This document shows positions 30,707-41,500 of a DNA stretch of 59,375 nucleotides, piece by piece (position 1 is the first letter of the stretch; each line of letters begins with the position of its first letter). The notes under the pieces were generated by a model. That model saw only the letters and a program-made list of their open reading frames with translations. It made no database searches and was not told the DNA's origin. Where the stretch lies: positions 1 through 59,375 of the forward strand of contig JAUNGD010000016.1 of NCBI GenBank assembly GCA_030524705.1, given 5' to 3'. Source of the DNA: Lachnospiraceae bacterium (GTDB taxonomy: Bacteria > Bacillota > Clostridia > Lachnospirales > Lachnospiraceae). The translations under genes and the position numbers were made by a program.

Positions 30707-33175
30707 TTATTTTCCATTTTCGACAATATAAAAATAAAGAGACAGCAGCACATACATATCAAGGATATTTTTTTCGCTCAAGGGCTGAAAACGGCATTCC
30801 CTCAGAATCGGATTGACAGAGGAAGTAAAATCATCGTACAGCTCCGAAAAGCTCTCTATTTCCTCGTCCTGAAGCTTCACAACGTAATAGCTCATGCAGG
30901 CCGCAATGAGGGTGCTGCGGCTGACCCTCCTGCTCTGGGGCAGCTCCGCTTCCATTATTTCTCCCATTTGCCGCAGAAGAACCGCTTCATCCGGTCCTTT
31001 TATACAGGAAATCCTTTGCATCACACGATTCAGCCTTTCGTCCTGATACCTTCTGCTTCCCAGATAAAACATGCTGTCCCCGTTTTTGTCCGGTATCTGA
31101 TGAACGTCAAATCCCATCTGCCAGAGCTGCTTCGCTCCCTTCAGGATCATCAGCCCGTCTATGGTGACATCCGTTTTTTTCACAATATTTTTCAATGCTT
31201 CTATTTTGACAGGGTAATCGGCGGACGAATTATAATACAGGGCATAAAGAAGAGCCGCAAAAAACTTCTTTTTTCTGATCCCGAGCCAGTTTATCTCGGC
31301 CGAAAGCCTCGCATCAAGATTGTTGACCACACGGATAAAATCTTTTTCCTCTGCGTATTCCCTCCGCAGCGCATCCGCCAGCTTCCAGTCAACCGCGAGA
31401 TTATTTACAAATGCCGCTTCCTCTGTATAATCGTCTGTCGGGTAATCCGAATCCAGAGCAAGTGTCTGAGCAATATTCACAGAGTCCGCGTAAACCTCCT
31501 CCAGCTCCTCCATGATTTTCTTTATCCGCTTATTGGCTGTGTTTGTTTCAGCCGAAATCCTGGTTCTGGAACCAGACAGAGTCCCGGAAGGCACCCTGAC
31601 CAGATAATTTTTCAGAATGTAATCCGGCAGTTTTTTTTCTGGAAGCCGAAGCACCTCCGTGACATATCTTTCTTTATACGTTAGGGTAGACCCCGGCAGA
31701 GCTTCCGGCAGTAGCGCTCCCGGCTTCTGCGCCCGGGCGATGCACCTGTCAATCATCCTCTCCGCCCGGGCGATCCGCTCCCCGGGCGTCAGCTTCCATT
31801 CTTTATGGTACAGATAATACAGATACACAGCTTCAGCAAAGTTTTTGTAATTTATGCCATCCCCTGTCGGTTCCCTCTCGTAGCTGCTGGCATACTGCGG
31901 ATCGGCATATTCTTCCCGCAGGAAACGGATAAGGTTATCATTGTAATAGTCCTCAAACAGATTTTTTTCTATATCGGTTTCCAAATTTCGGCCGTCTTCT
32001 TCCGAGTCATATGCCTCCATTCTCTGAAGCGACACCGACATGTCGAACATGATTGCAAAATAGTAGAGATACACCCTTGTCTGCCCGTTGTTTGTCTTAA
32101 AATTCCCGGAGGCAAGATCATCGCAGAGCCGCAGCAGCTTCCAATCCTCCCGCTTTTTTTTGCGTACATCCTTTTTGCTCTGTTCATACAGCTCTGCAGC
32201 CTTTTTCACTGTGCCTTTGCTGTTCAGATAGTATGTATTTCCCGCCTGCAGCATAAAATCCGCCTGCAGCAGCTCAAAGAAGGATTCCATCTGCATTTCA
32301 GCCTCTGCCTCCGGCAGCTTTCCTTTTTCATACGCCTCTGCAATTATCCTTAAAATATCAGTTATACCGTATTCCTGAAAAACCGGCAGCCTGTATTTCC
32401 AGCAAAAGCCATATAATGCTTTCTCTGTCTTTTCAGTTATCTGCAGACCCGGAAATCCGCAGCTTTTTCCCTCCGCATCTACTATATCCAGATCAGACGC
32501 CCAGCGCTCCAGCAGCTTTATCATAATCCGAAGAATATCCAGCCTGTTCAGTTCTATCTCCATATGTTCCTTACTAAATATGCCGTCCTCCAGCTTCGAT
32601 ACAGCCAGCGCCAGTTTTTGTTCTTCATCGGAGTCCGCGTATTTATTCCTTTCTTCCTCCGACATTTGTCCTACGGCCCAGGCAAGGATTGCCTCCGTCC
32701 TAAACACTTTCCGCTGAACCCCGCCGCCCAGGACAAATTTTTTTAAGATTGCAGTTCTCACGGTATCTTCTTTATATTCCGGCGCCAGACGGCGTACAAT
32801 CCTCGTCATATAATCTGACGAATCCGGGAAGCTCCTGTACACGTCATGAAAAATTTCCAACAGTTCCTTTTTCCGTTCCGCCCGGTTCGGAACGGCATAC
32901 AGAAGATTCGGATTCTTCAAAAGCGCGTCCGCATCCAGGCCCACCGCCCTGCAGATCTTGACCAGATCATTTTTTCGAAACCTCACATTGTCTTTTTTCG
33001 CCCTTTTCACCGCATCAAGAGCCGTCTTTACATCCTCCCGGCAGTATAAATATTTCAGACCGGAGGATTTCTCCCGGAACTGTTTTTTCATATTTATCGT
33101 AAGATTATCGTTTACCGCAGCGTTTCTGTTCACAGCCCTCTTACCTTCAGCCTCCGCCATTCCTTTGCTTCTCAT
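30707..33175 (-). CDS. Large helical protein of unknown function, first gene of the block
   Basis: The 822-aa product is predicted almost entirely alpha-helical and charged, with no signal peptide or membrane segment. It begins with a Lys/Glu-rich stretch, then KYLYCREDVKTALDAVKRA and FRKNDLVKICRAVGLDADALL, which looks like an HTH or helical-bundle entry, and VYRSFPDSSDYMTRIVRRL. I recognise no family. It is followed by 76 bp and the kinase gene, in the same direction. ATG 33175, nine bases after GAGGGG, is the best of several starts (TTG 33196, ATG 33184). A consensus promoter precedes it. Confidence 0.8.
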   Translation of the reverse strand: MRSKGMAEAEGKRAVNRNAAVNDNLTINMKKQFREKSSGLKYLYCREDVKTALDAVKRAKKDNVRFRKNDLVKICRAVGLDADALLKNPNLLYAVPNRAERKKELLEIFHDVYRSFPDSSDYMTRIVRRLAPEYKEDTVRTAILKKFVLGGGVQRKVFRTEAILAWAVGQMSEEERNKYADSDEEQKLALAVSKLEDGIFSKEHMEIELNRLDILRIMIKLLERWASDLDIVDAEGKSCGFPGLQITEKTEKALYGFCWKYRLPVFQEYGITDILRIIAEAYEKGKLPEAEAEMQMESFFELLQADFMLQAGNTYYLNSKGTVKKAAELYEQSKKDVRKKKREDWKLLRLCDDLASGNFKTNNGQTRVYLYYFAIMFDMSVSLQRMEAYDSEEDGRNLETDIEKNLFEDYYNDNLIRFLREEYADPQYASSYEREPTGDGINYKNFAEAVYLYYLYHKEWKLTPGERIARAERMIDRCIARAQKPGALLPEALPGSTLTYKERYVTEVLRLPEKKLPDYILKNYLVRVPSGTLSGSRTRISAETNTANKRIKKIMEELEEVYADSVNIAQTLALDSDYPTDDYTEEAAFVNNLAVDWKLADALRREYAEEKDFIRVVNNLDARLSAEINWLGIRKKKFFAALLYALYYNSSADYPVKIEALKNIVKKTDVTIDGLMILKGAKQLWQMGFDVHQIPDKNGDSMFYLGSRRYQDERLNRVMQRISCIKGPDEAVLLRQMGEIMEAELPQSRRVSRSTLIAACMSYYVVKLQDEEIESFSELYDDFTSSVNPILRECRFQPLSEKNILDMYVLLSLYFYIVENGK

Positions 33176-33224
33176 ACACTTCATCCCCTCAGGCAAATTT
33201 TCATGCCGCTTGTTATTGTATTAA

Positions 33225-33253
33225 AGTATAGCATTCCAAAATACTGCTATCAA
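33225..33253 (-). promoter_or_regulatory. Sigma-A promoter at the head of the 26-kb block
   Basis: Minus strand TTGATA (33248-33253), 17-bp spacer, TATACT (33225-33230), about 50 nt before the start of the 822-aa gene. It differs from the C-tract promoters inside the block. Confidence 0.75.
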
Positions 33254-33272
33254 CTTTTTCCGGCGTTTTTCC

Positions 33273-33830
33273 TTAGCTCTTTCCCTCCAGGTACCGCAAA
33301 ATTCCGTCACAGATGGCCCGCGCCGTCTTATCCTGGTACTCCTCCTCCTGCAGCCTTGCCTCCTCCGCCGGGTTCGTCAGGAAGCCGCACTCCACGATGA
33401 CGGTGGTGCTGGCGGAACGCTTCAGAATATAATAAGAGGTATTTCCCTTATGTACCCGGGGCCGGGCGATCTCAAGCTGCTCGTTCATACAGGTCTGGAT
33501 ACTCTCTGCCAGACGCTCCCCCTCCGCCGAATGCTCATAATAAAACACCTGGGGGCCGCAGACCGAAGCGTCCTGGGGATAGCTGTTCTGATGGATACTG
33601 ACTGTAAGAAGCGGCTGCTCCTGCTCGATCACCGCCACGCGCCGCTGCATATCCTGGGCCTTTTTGTGGGTTTCATCCGCATCATACAATCCGGCCTCCG
33701 TCGCCCTGGTCTGCACGACCCGGTAGCCCGCATCGGTCAGCAGCGCCTCCAGCTTTTTTGCATAGATAAGATTCAACACCTTTTCCGAGATCCCGCTGGC
33801 GCCAATCATGCCCGGGTCGTCTCCGCCGTG
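33273..33830 (-). pseudogene. 3' part of a split N-acetylmuramoyl-L-alanine amidase gene
   Basis: The fragment encodes most of an Amidase_3 catalytic domain: it enters at HGGDDPGMIGASG, keeps TVSIHQNSYPQ (zinc His) and VIVECGFLTNPAEE (catalytic Glu), and ends normally. There is no start codon, signal peptide or first strand in this copy; the reading frame upstream of CAC-GGC is closed by TGA within the mobile element. The missing 5' half lies at 52.48-52.86 kb, same strand. Joined at the shared CCGTG the frame is intact and about 313 codons long. An ATG at 33809 could give a truncated, signal-less protein. Confidence 0.9.
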
Positions 33831-33870
33831 GGCCGGATGCCAGGTGCGCCAAAATATTCAGTTGTATTTA
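33800..33870. other. Left attachment junction of the mobile element (attL/attR type)
   Basis: Amidase sequence ends at the core CCGTG (33826-33830) and element sequence starts at 33831 with GGCCGGATGCCAGGTGCGC. The right junction has the same five bases. An arm CAGGTGCGC lies ten bases inside the element. Confidence 0.75.
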
Positions 33871-33890
33871 CGATAATATCATGATAAAAT
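33862..33890 (+). promoter_or_regulatory. Promoter of the toxin-antitoxin pair
   Basis: TTGTAT (33862-33867), 17-bp spacer, TAAAAT (33885-33890). ATGATAAAAT is repeated at 33881 and 33892, which could be an operator for the antitoxin. Confidence 0.55.
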
Positions 33891-33922
33891 TATGATAAAA
33901 TAAATGAAAAGGAGTGTTTCAT

Positions 33923-34183
33923 ATGATGCAGATTCGTCCTGTTTCAGACCTTAGAAATAAATTCACAGAAATTGAAAAGACTGTCAATGAGGGACAGCCC
34001 GTTTACCTTACCAAAAATGGCTATGGCGCTATGGTAGTCATGAGCCTTGAACAATATTCCCTGCTGACCGACAGCATTGAAAAAAGGCTGGATGAAGCAG
34101 ATTGGATGGCACAGATGAATGAGGAACGGCTTTCTCATGAAACTGTATTTCAGAATATACGGGGTGCGATACATGGAAAATAA
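33923..34183 (+). CDS. Phd/YefM-type antitoxin
   Basis: The 86-aa product starts MMQIRPVSDLRNKFTEIEK and continues TVNEGQPVYLTKNGYGAMVV, the usual DNA-binding Phd/YefM fold, with a C-terminal toxin-wrapping tail (DWMAQMNEERLSHE). AAGGAG lies eight bases before ATG 33923. The toxin gene overlaps its end by 11 bp. Antitoxins of this class repress their own promoter together with the toxin. Confidence 0.93.
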   Translation: MMQIRPVSDLRNKFTEIEKTVNEGQPVYLTKNGYGAMVVMSLEQYSLLTDSIEKRLDEADWMAQMNEERLSHETVFQNIRGAIHGK

Positions 34184-34487
34184 AAAGTACCGTCTCCGCT
34201 ATCTTCCGTTGTTTCAACAGGATTTGATGGAAGCCGTCAGCTATATTACGAACGTCCTGAAAAATCCTGATGCCGCCCTTCGTCTGGTCGATGATGTGGA
34301 AAACGCTATTCTTGAACGCCTCAATCACCCGGTTTCTTTTGACCCGTATCGTTCCACCAGACAAAGACCATATCCCTACTATCGCATTTATGTAAAAAAC
34401 TATGTTGTTTATTATGTGGTGATAGATGATATTATGGAAGTGCGGCGTTTTCTGTATGGTGCAAGAGACAGGGAAAAATTTTTGTAA
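34173..34487 (+). CDS. RelE/ParE-type toxin
   Basis: The 104-aa protein has the RelE/ParE fold features: YRLRYLPLFQQDLMEAVSYI, then a helix ALRLVDDVENAILERL, DPYRSTRQRPYPYYRIYVKNYVVYYVVIDD and the end VRRFLYGARD. ParE members poison gyrase and RelE members cut mRNA in the ribosome; the pattern here (YRIYVKNYVVYY and an Arg-rich tail) does not settle which. It follows its antitoxin with overlapping frames, as usual for type II modules, and a strong terminator follows. Confidence 0.92.
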   Translation: MENKKYRLRYLPLFQQDLMEAVSYITNVLKNPDAALRLVDDVENAILERLNHPVSFDPYRSTRQRPYPYYRIYVKNYVVYYVVIDDIMEVRRFLYGARDREKFL

Positions 34488-34515
34488 ATAAAATAATCTT
34501 AGATGCTTTACGGGA

Positions 34516-34567
34516 AACAGCCTGCCAATCCCGCTTTATTTCGCATGGGATTGACAGGCTGTTTTTA
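34516..34567 (+). terminator. Terminator of the toxin-antitoxin unit
   Basis: AACAGCCTGCCAATCCC (34516-34532) pairs with GGGATTGACAGGCTGTT (34547-34563) with one mismatch, followed by TTTTT. Confidence 0.9.
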
Positions 34568-34667
34568 ACTTGATGGATTTGGAAACCAACGGAGCTCTTT
34601 CCTGAAAGTTATACCATTCAGGAAAAAGAACAGGCCCAAAGCGGCTCTTCCAAAAAGCAAAAAAGCA

Positions 34668-35555
34668 TTACTCCTGAAATTCCTGCACATCCTCTTCGTC
34701 TCTCAGCTTCCTCGCAATGACGACAAACCGGCCGTTCTCCCGCTGGTACGCGCACGTCGAGAGCGTCAGGAATTCGTCTCCGAAACGGCAGTCTATCCCG
34801 GTGTCATAAAGCTGATTCTCGCGAACCTGGCGCATCCAGTCCTCATACCCGTCCTCCTCTTCAAAGACAACGTAATACCGAAATCCGGGCTCTGAGGCCG
34901 CATAATCCGCAGAATAAAACGCGGCTGTCACCACGTAAGTTCCCTCCTGCATCAGCGTATCGAATTGAACCAGCTTATGCCCGCGCCAGAATTCCTCCTC
35001 CTGGTAATCTATGATCTTGCCGAACATTGCGCCGCTTCGCATGTGGTGCCCTGCAATGATCAGATTATAGCTCGGCGTATAGGCGTCGCACATATTATCC
35101 AGCAGCAGCTCCCCGTTCGCATTGCTCCTTTTGTAAAAATCGTGGTTCAGATAATACGCATTGTCCTCACTCTGCATCACAGGATAGTCAATGATCGTGT
35201 CAGGAATCGTCAGCCAGCCGATAAAATCATGATTCAATTCATAAATTTCACGATATTGCGGCAGGATTCTGTCGGTATCCAGAACCTCCTTCTTTTTTTC
35301 CGAATAAGGCAGGGCCATGCCCGCTTTTTCCTCTGCCTGATTGTCCGATAATGCGGAACGGCCGGCGCTTTCCGGCGCCGACCCCTCCTGTGCAGGGCTA
35401 TCCGTTTTCTGATAGCCCCTCCGTATTGCACGCAGCTCCTCGATCTCCTCCTCATTGGAATGCTTTTCCATGAGATAGTGGATCGGGTAATATGCCGCGC
35501 CCGCAAAACAGACAATCACAACTGTCACTAAAAAGATTGTCAGTTTTTTATTCAT
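34668..35555 (-). CDS. srtB: Class B sortase
   Basis: The 295-aa transpeptidase has an N-terminal membrane anchor (about 4-25, LTIFLVTVVIVCFAGAAYY), a linker, and the SrtB catalytic core: FIGWLTIPDTIIDYPVMQ, YYLNHDF, the His in IIAGHHMRSGAMFG, the Cys in TLSTCAYQ and the Arg in GRFVVIARK. Class B enzymes of Clostridia attach (N/S)PxTG-type proteins to the wall. The adjacent gene encodes a protein ending NPKTG, an obvious substrate 22 bp upstream in the same operon. I start at ATG 35555 with AAAGAGG before it. Confidence 0.93.
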   Translation of the reverse strand: MNKKLTIFLVTVVIVCFAGAAYYPIHYLMEKHSNEEEIEELRAIRRGYQKTDSPAQEGSAPESAGRSALSDNQAEEKAGMALPYSEKKKEVLDTDRILPQYREIYELNHDFIGWLTIPDTIIDYPVMQSEDNAYYLNHDFYKRSNANGELLLDNMCDAYTPSYNLIIAGHHMRSGAMFGKIIDYQEEEFWRGHKLVQFDTLMQEGTYVVTAAFYSADYAASEPGFRYYVVFEEEDGYEDWMRQVRENQLYDTGIDCRFGDEFLTLSTCAYQRENGRFVVIARKLRDEEDVQEFQE

Positions 35556-35577
35556 TGAAACCTCTTTCTCAATTCCG

Positions 35578-38500
35578 TCAGCTCTGTTTCTGCTTCTTCT
35601 TCCGGCTGCCAAGCAGGAGGATCAGAAGAGCGATCACACCGATTCCGCCAAATACGAACGGATATACCGGGATCTCGTCGCCTGTCTTCGGATTGGAAGC
35701 TGCAGAGCCCCCTGACGATCCGCCGGATGTACCGGAAGCTCCGCCGGACGGCTTGCCCGGTGTCTTGTTCGGCTCGGCAGGACTCTCCGGTTTGGAAGGC
35801 GTAACCTTCGTATCCACCGGTGTCTCGACCTCGCCAGGCGTAACGCCTGGCTTCGCAGGATCGTCTGGATTGTTCGGATTAAATACCGTACCGTCAGCCG
35901 TTGCCACGTTGACCACGCTGCCCGCCTTGGCATCCGCTTCCTTCACTACATAGACGGCTTTATACGCCGCACTGGTCTGTCCCGGCTTCAGCGTGCCCAC
36001 CGTAAACGCATTGCCGGTCAGCGCGTCGGTGATCACCACATCCTTAATGGTCATATTTCCGTCGTTTGTTACGGTGATCTTGTACGTGATTGTCTCTCCG
36101 ACGCCGTATGTCTTGCCGTTCTTCGGTGTGCTGGTGGTCACCTTCTCAACGGTCAGATGCGGATTGTGCTTCTCGATCACGACATCCTCATCGTCTCCGT
36201 CCTCCACCGGCTTGTCGGGATTCTCCGGGTCTATGCCGGAGGCCGCCGCCGTATTCTTCATCAGAGACAGCTCCTTGCCGAGATCCTTTTCCTTCACCGT
36301 GTAGCTGTACCGGAATTCCACAGACTCACCCGGAGCGAGCTTTGCGATGGATGCAGGCAGCTTGCCGCTTCCCTCCAATGCTTCCTCAAAGTGATCATCC
36401 GTCACCTTAATATCCGTCAGCGTCACATTGCCGGTATTTGTGACAGTCACCTTGTACTCGATCCTGTCGCCAAGTACGTACTCTACCTTCTTGTCACCGG
36501 CTTTCTTGATGACTTCCTTCTCCACCTTCAGCTGCGGCAGTCTTCCGCCAGTGGTGATCGTCTCGTCATCCTCATGTTCCACCGGATTGTCAGGATCCTT
36601 CGGATCCTCGCCCTTAGCAGCTGCTACGTTCGTCAGTGTCTTCTCCTCGTTCAGGTCACTTTCCTTTATCGTATAGGTGTACCGGAACTCCGCAGACTCA
36701 CCCACAGCAAGGGTCTCGATCGTTGCCGGCAGCGGTTTGCTTCCTTCCACAGCTTCACCAAAGTGATCGTCTGTCACAGTGATATTCACCAGATCGATGT
36801 TTCCGTCGTTCGTCACCACCAGCTTATACTCAATGGTATCTCCCAGCTTGTACTCGCTCTTGCGGTTCACGACGTCCTTCTTCACCTTGATGTGCGGATA
36901 TTTGGTGGGCTCCTCGTCACTGCCCGGCTCCGGCGTCGGCGGATTGTCAGGATCATTCGGATCCTCTGCCGTCGCCGTCGCCACATTCAGTACCGTTCCG
37001 GCCTTGGCATCCTCCTCCGTCACCACGTACTCAACAGATTTGGTCTCGCTATTTCCTACGGCCAGAGCATCAATCGTCCATGCAAAGTCTTCGATCAGCT
37101 TATCCTCTACCCTGACATTTTCCAGATCTATGTTTCCATCATTTGTCACGGTAATTTCATACTTGATCGTCTCTCCGGCCGCATACTTCTCGCCGTCCTT
37201 CGGTGTGCTGACAGCCTTCTTTGTCACCGTCAGATGCGGATACTTCGTCGGCTCCTCATCCTTGCCCGGCTCCGGCGTCGGCGGATTGTCAGGATCATTC
37301 GGATCCTCTGCCGCTGCCGTTGCCACATTCAGTACCGTTCCGGCCTTGGCCTCGTCCACGGTCACGGTATGACTGGTGGTAAACTTCTCAGACTGGATCG
37401 GATCCAGCGCTTTCACCGTCCATTTATCTCCGGTCAGCTCATCCTCCACGCTTATATTTTTCAGCGTCACGTTGCCGTCGTTCGTCACCGTGATCTCATA
37501 TTCGATCGTCTCTCCGGCTGCGTACCTCTTGCCATCCCCCGGCGTACTCGTAGTCACCTTCTTGACGGTCAGATGCGGACTGCGTTTTTCAATTACAACA
37601 TCTTCATCGTCCTCGTCTTCCACCGGGTCATCAGGATTCTTCGGATCCTTGCCGGAAGCCTTTGCCGTATTCTTCATCCAGCGCAGCTGTTTGCCCAGAT
37701 CCTCTTCCTTCACCGTGTAGCTGTATCGGAACTCCTTGGACTCACCCGGAGCAAGCGTCTCGATCGTCGCAGGCAGCTCGCCGCTTCCCTCCAGGACTTC
37801 CTCAAAGTGATCGTCTGTCACTTCGACATCTGTCAGGGTCACATTGCCAGTGTTCGTCACGATGACCTTGTACTCAACCTTTTCGCCCAGGGAGTATTCG
37901 ACCTTCTCCTTGTCGTCCCGTTCGATGACTTCCTTCTCCACCTTTATCTTCGGCAGTCTTCCGCCTGTGGATACGGTCTCATCATCCTCGTCCTTCACCT
38001 CATTGCCCTCCGGGTCTTCTCCGGTGGCCGTCGCCGTATTCGTCAGTGTCTTATCGTCGTTCAGATCGCTTTCCTTTATCGTGTAGGTATATCGGAAGGT
38101 GACGGAATCGCCTACGGCAAGCTTGTCAATCGCTGCAGGCAGCTCCTTGCTTCCTTCCGCAGCTTTTCCAAAGTGATCGTCTTCCACCTTGACATCCGTC
38201 AGGTCAACGTTTCCGTCATTCTTTACCGTCAGCTTATACTCAACGGTGTCGCCCAGACCGTACTCGCTCTTGCCGTTCTCAACCTCCTTTTTCACACTGA
38301 TGTGAGGATTCATCACGTCTTCATCGTCTTTGCCCTCGTCCTCGGGGCCGTCAGGTACCTTTGCGGTGGCCACATTCAGAACATGGCCGGCTTCCACATC
38401 AGCTTCTGTTATCTCATATTCTGCCTCATATACCTTGTTACTGCCAGGAGCCAGCGTTTCAATTGTCCACCTGTCACCCGTCAGCTTATCCTCCACGGAT

Positions 38501-41500
38501 ATATTTTCCAGCGTCACATTGCCCGTATTCGTCACGGTGATCTCATACTTGATGGTCTCTCCGAGCCTATACTTGCCGTCATGTTTCGCCTCGCTGACCG
38601 TCTTCTTCTCTACCTTCAGGTCGGGATACTGATCTTCTGTCTTTGTTTCCGTATGGTCTGTTACCTTGCTTGTCTCATTAGAATCCGCCGTCGCGGTATT
38701 CGTGATCTTGCCCGCCTTGATGTCAGCCTCGGTTGCCTCGTAGGTGTATTCATACGTGAAGGACGCTCCTGAAGCAAGCTCTGCTTCTGCACGCAGCGGA
38801 ATTTCGTTTTCATCCTCGTCGTATTCCTTCACAAGGCTGTCGTACAGCGTGACATTGGTCAGCGCCGTGTTGCCCGTATTTGTCACAACGACCTTATAAC
38901 AAATCTGGTCGCCCAGACGTGCCACACCATTGTTTCTTACCGTGCCGTCCTTGCCGGTGACGGATACGACCTCCTTCTTGATGGAGAGCTCTGGAGCTTT
39001 CTCTACCGTCACTTCATCCTCATCTTTATCGGAGCATCCGTCCTCATCCGTCGCGGTCGCCGTATTCAGCAGATGGGTCTCGGTCGTTCCGATCACATAG
39101 CTGACAGTGAACTCCTGGCTCTGGCCAGCCTCAAGATCAAAGCTCTCAGGGGCAACGCCTGCTGCATTCTTTGGAATTGTCAGCTCCTCTAATGTCTTCT
39201 TCGCGGGATCCTCCTTTGTCACTGTGATCTTATCAGTCAGCTTGATTCCCTTCAGCTGAGTGTTGCCTATATTCTCCACCTTGATAAGGAATTCAACGGT
39301 ATCACCCGGCTTATATTCCTTATCCTCATCGTGGGTCTTTGTCACCCGCAACGCATGATTTTCGCCGACAATGACCTTCGCATCATCGCTGCGCTCCAGC
39401 GGAGCTTCACCTTCGCCCTTCGGATTGGCCGCCTTTGCGGTAACGGTGTTGTTTAGCTCTTTTACGCTGCCCTGAATATTTTTCAGTTCATATGTAAAAG
39501 TATAGGTATTGTCACCCTGGCCCGCCTTCACCACAAAGGGAGCAGAATCCAAATCTTTCAGCGGATAAGCAGCGTCGCCTGTCGTCTGCGTGCCATTGGC
39601 AATCGTAGTCGTCAGGACGTCCGTAATATCCTCTGTCTTAAAGGTCAGATCCATATTTCCGGTGTTCGTGATCGTCACCTGATAGCTGGCTGTGTCGCCG
39701 GCTGCTGCATGGGCCACATCAGCAAAATCATCCTCACTGTTTTTGATCTTGACCAGCTTGGTTATCCTGAAATTGGGATTCTTCTCCTCTGTAGGATCGG
39801 TGACTTCAGCCTCATCCTCCAAAATATTTTCCTCCGGATCCTGACCAGAAGCCTCTGCGGTATTATGTACCTGTCCCTTTATAATGTCCGCCGCGGTTAC
39901 CTTGTGTGAATAGTAGACCGTCTTCGTCTGATCCGGAGACAGCTCGCCGATATTGAAGGACCGCTGGTCTCCATTCTCAACGGTATCCTCCACCGTCACA
40001 TTAGTCAGCTTCACATTACCGGTATTCGTTACTGTGATCTTGTACTTGATCCATTCGCCCAGCGCAAACGGAGCTTCCTCCGCATTTGTGGTCGTCTTGT
40101 CAACGGACAGCCCCGGAATATAGTCTCTGCCGTTCGTGAAGGTCACACTGCTTCCCTTTCCTTTATTGTAGGCGATGGAACCAGAGAAAGCATTTCCATC
40201 ACGGCTGCCGTTCGAGCCTTCGATCTTTTCCACAAGATACTGAAGCGGCTTTGCATCCTGAGCGTTTTCCGCTACATTCTCACCAGTCTCAGTAATCGTA
40301 TAATCCGTGCCGACCTGCAGCCCTTCGATCGTAATGCTCTGGCCGCCCTTCAGGGTCACTGAAGCGTTGCCGTTGTCGAAGCTCACCAAGGTCGGTGACG
40401 TGCTGCCGGTCATTGCATCTGCAATCTCAGCCTGGAAGTTTCCGTCAATCGCTTTGCTCATATAATTCACGCCTGAAATTACAAATTCAAACTCATCCTT
40501 CGCGTCAAAGTTCGGATTTGCCTCAGAAAATTGTTTTGTGATCCTCAGAGGCTGCTTCCAGGGACTGTTCGTAAAGGCCGCTATGACGTCTGCGCCCTCT
40601 GCCACCGTCTCCTGCTCCGTGGAAAGCGCCGTATCACCGGCGGTATTCTCATCTTCATCACAGCTAAACATGGACTTTCCGTTTTTATCCTCCAGCTTAT
40701 AGCCTGCGACGTAGGAATCGGATTTGTCCTCCGTCACTCTGTAGGTCACACCCACCGGGATACCGGTAAAATCAGCAGCTTCTCCATTTTTCAGGGTGAA
40801 GGGCAGACTGAGTGTACCATCGTCACCGCACAGAATCCGGCCAAAACGATTCGAATAGATCACATCATTTTGCTGCAGGCCGCTGAATTCAATTGTGAAG
40901 CCAAACTCCAGAGCATTTTCAGGATCTGTATTATTTGCAGAATTTTCCTGTACGCCGCTGATCTTCTTTGTCACGGTGACGTTTCCGGCCCGGGACAGCG
41001 TATTGATAAATGTGACCTTGACGGCCTCACCCTGGTCAGCTGTCTCCTGAGCCGTGGCAAGCGGCTTTCCTTCAGCTGCAGAGCCGCGCGAAGAAAGAAT
41101 TTTTCCCGCCTGATTCTCGTCTGTCACCTCATAGGCCGCCTGATACTCGCCGCCCGCCTCCGTAAAAGCGTAGACCGCGCCAACGGGAATACCCCTGAAC
41201 ACTGCCGTATCCCCCGAAGCAAGCGTAACCTGAGGATATGCCTCGCCGTCATTGGCCACAAAGGTCTGCTCCTCTGCTTCCTCGGAACCGCTGCGTCTGA
41301 TCTCACAAGTATACGTGATATTATCTGTCAGACCTTTAAAGCTGGCATTTACGGTGTATGTGCCGGGTTCATCGAACCGTCCGGTCTCCACCTTTGTCAG
41401 CGTAACGTCTACAAACTGAGGCTCATTGGGTTCGTCTCCTCCGGGCCCCGGCCCCGGTCCGGGATCTGTATGATACGTATTCGTAAACTCCGCTGCCGCC

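Noticed and set aside
36157-38772. A long plus-strand open frame (871 codons) opposite the surface-protein gene
   Set aside because: It is antisense to a repeat-rich gene with a clear signal peptide and sorting signal; the frame is open because of codon bias and repeats, and its protein has no coherent domain.
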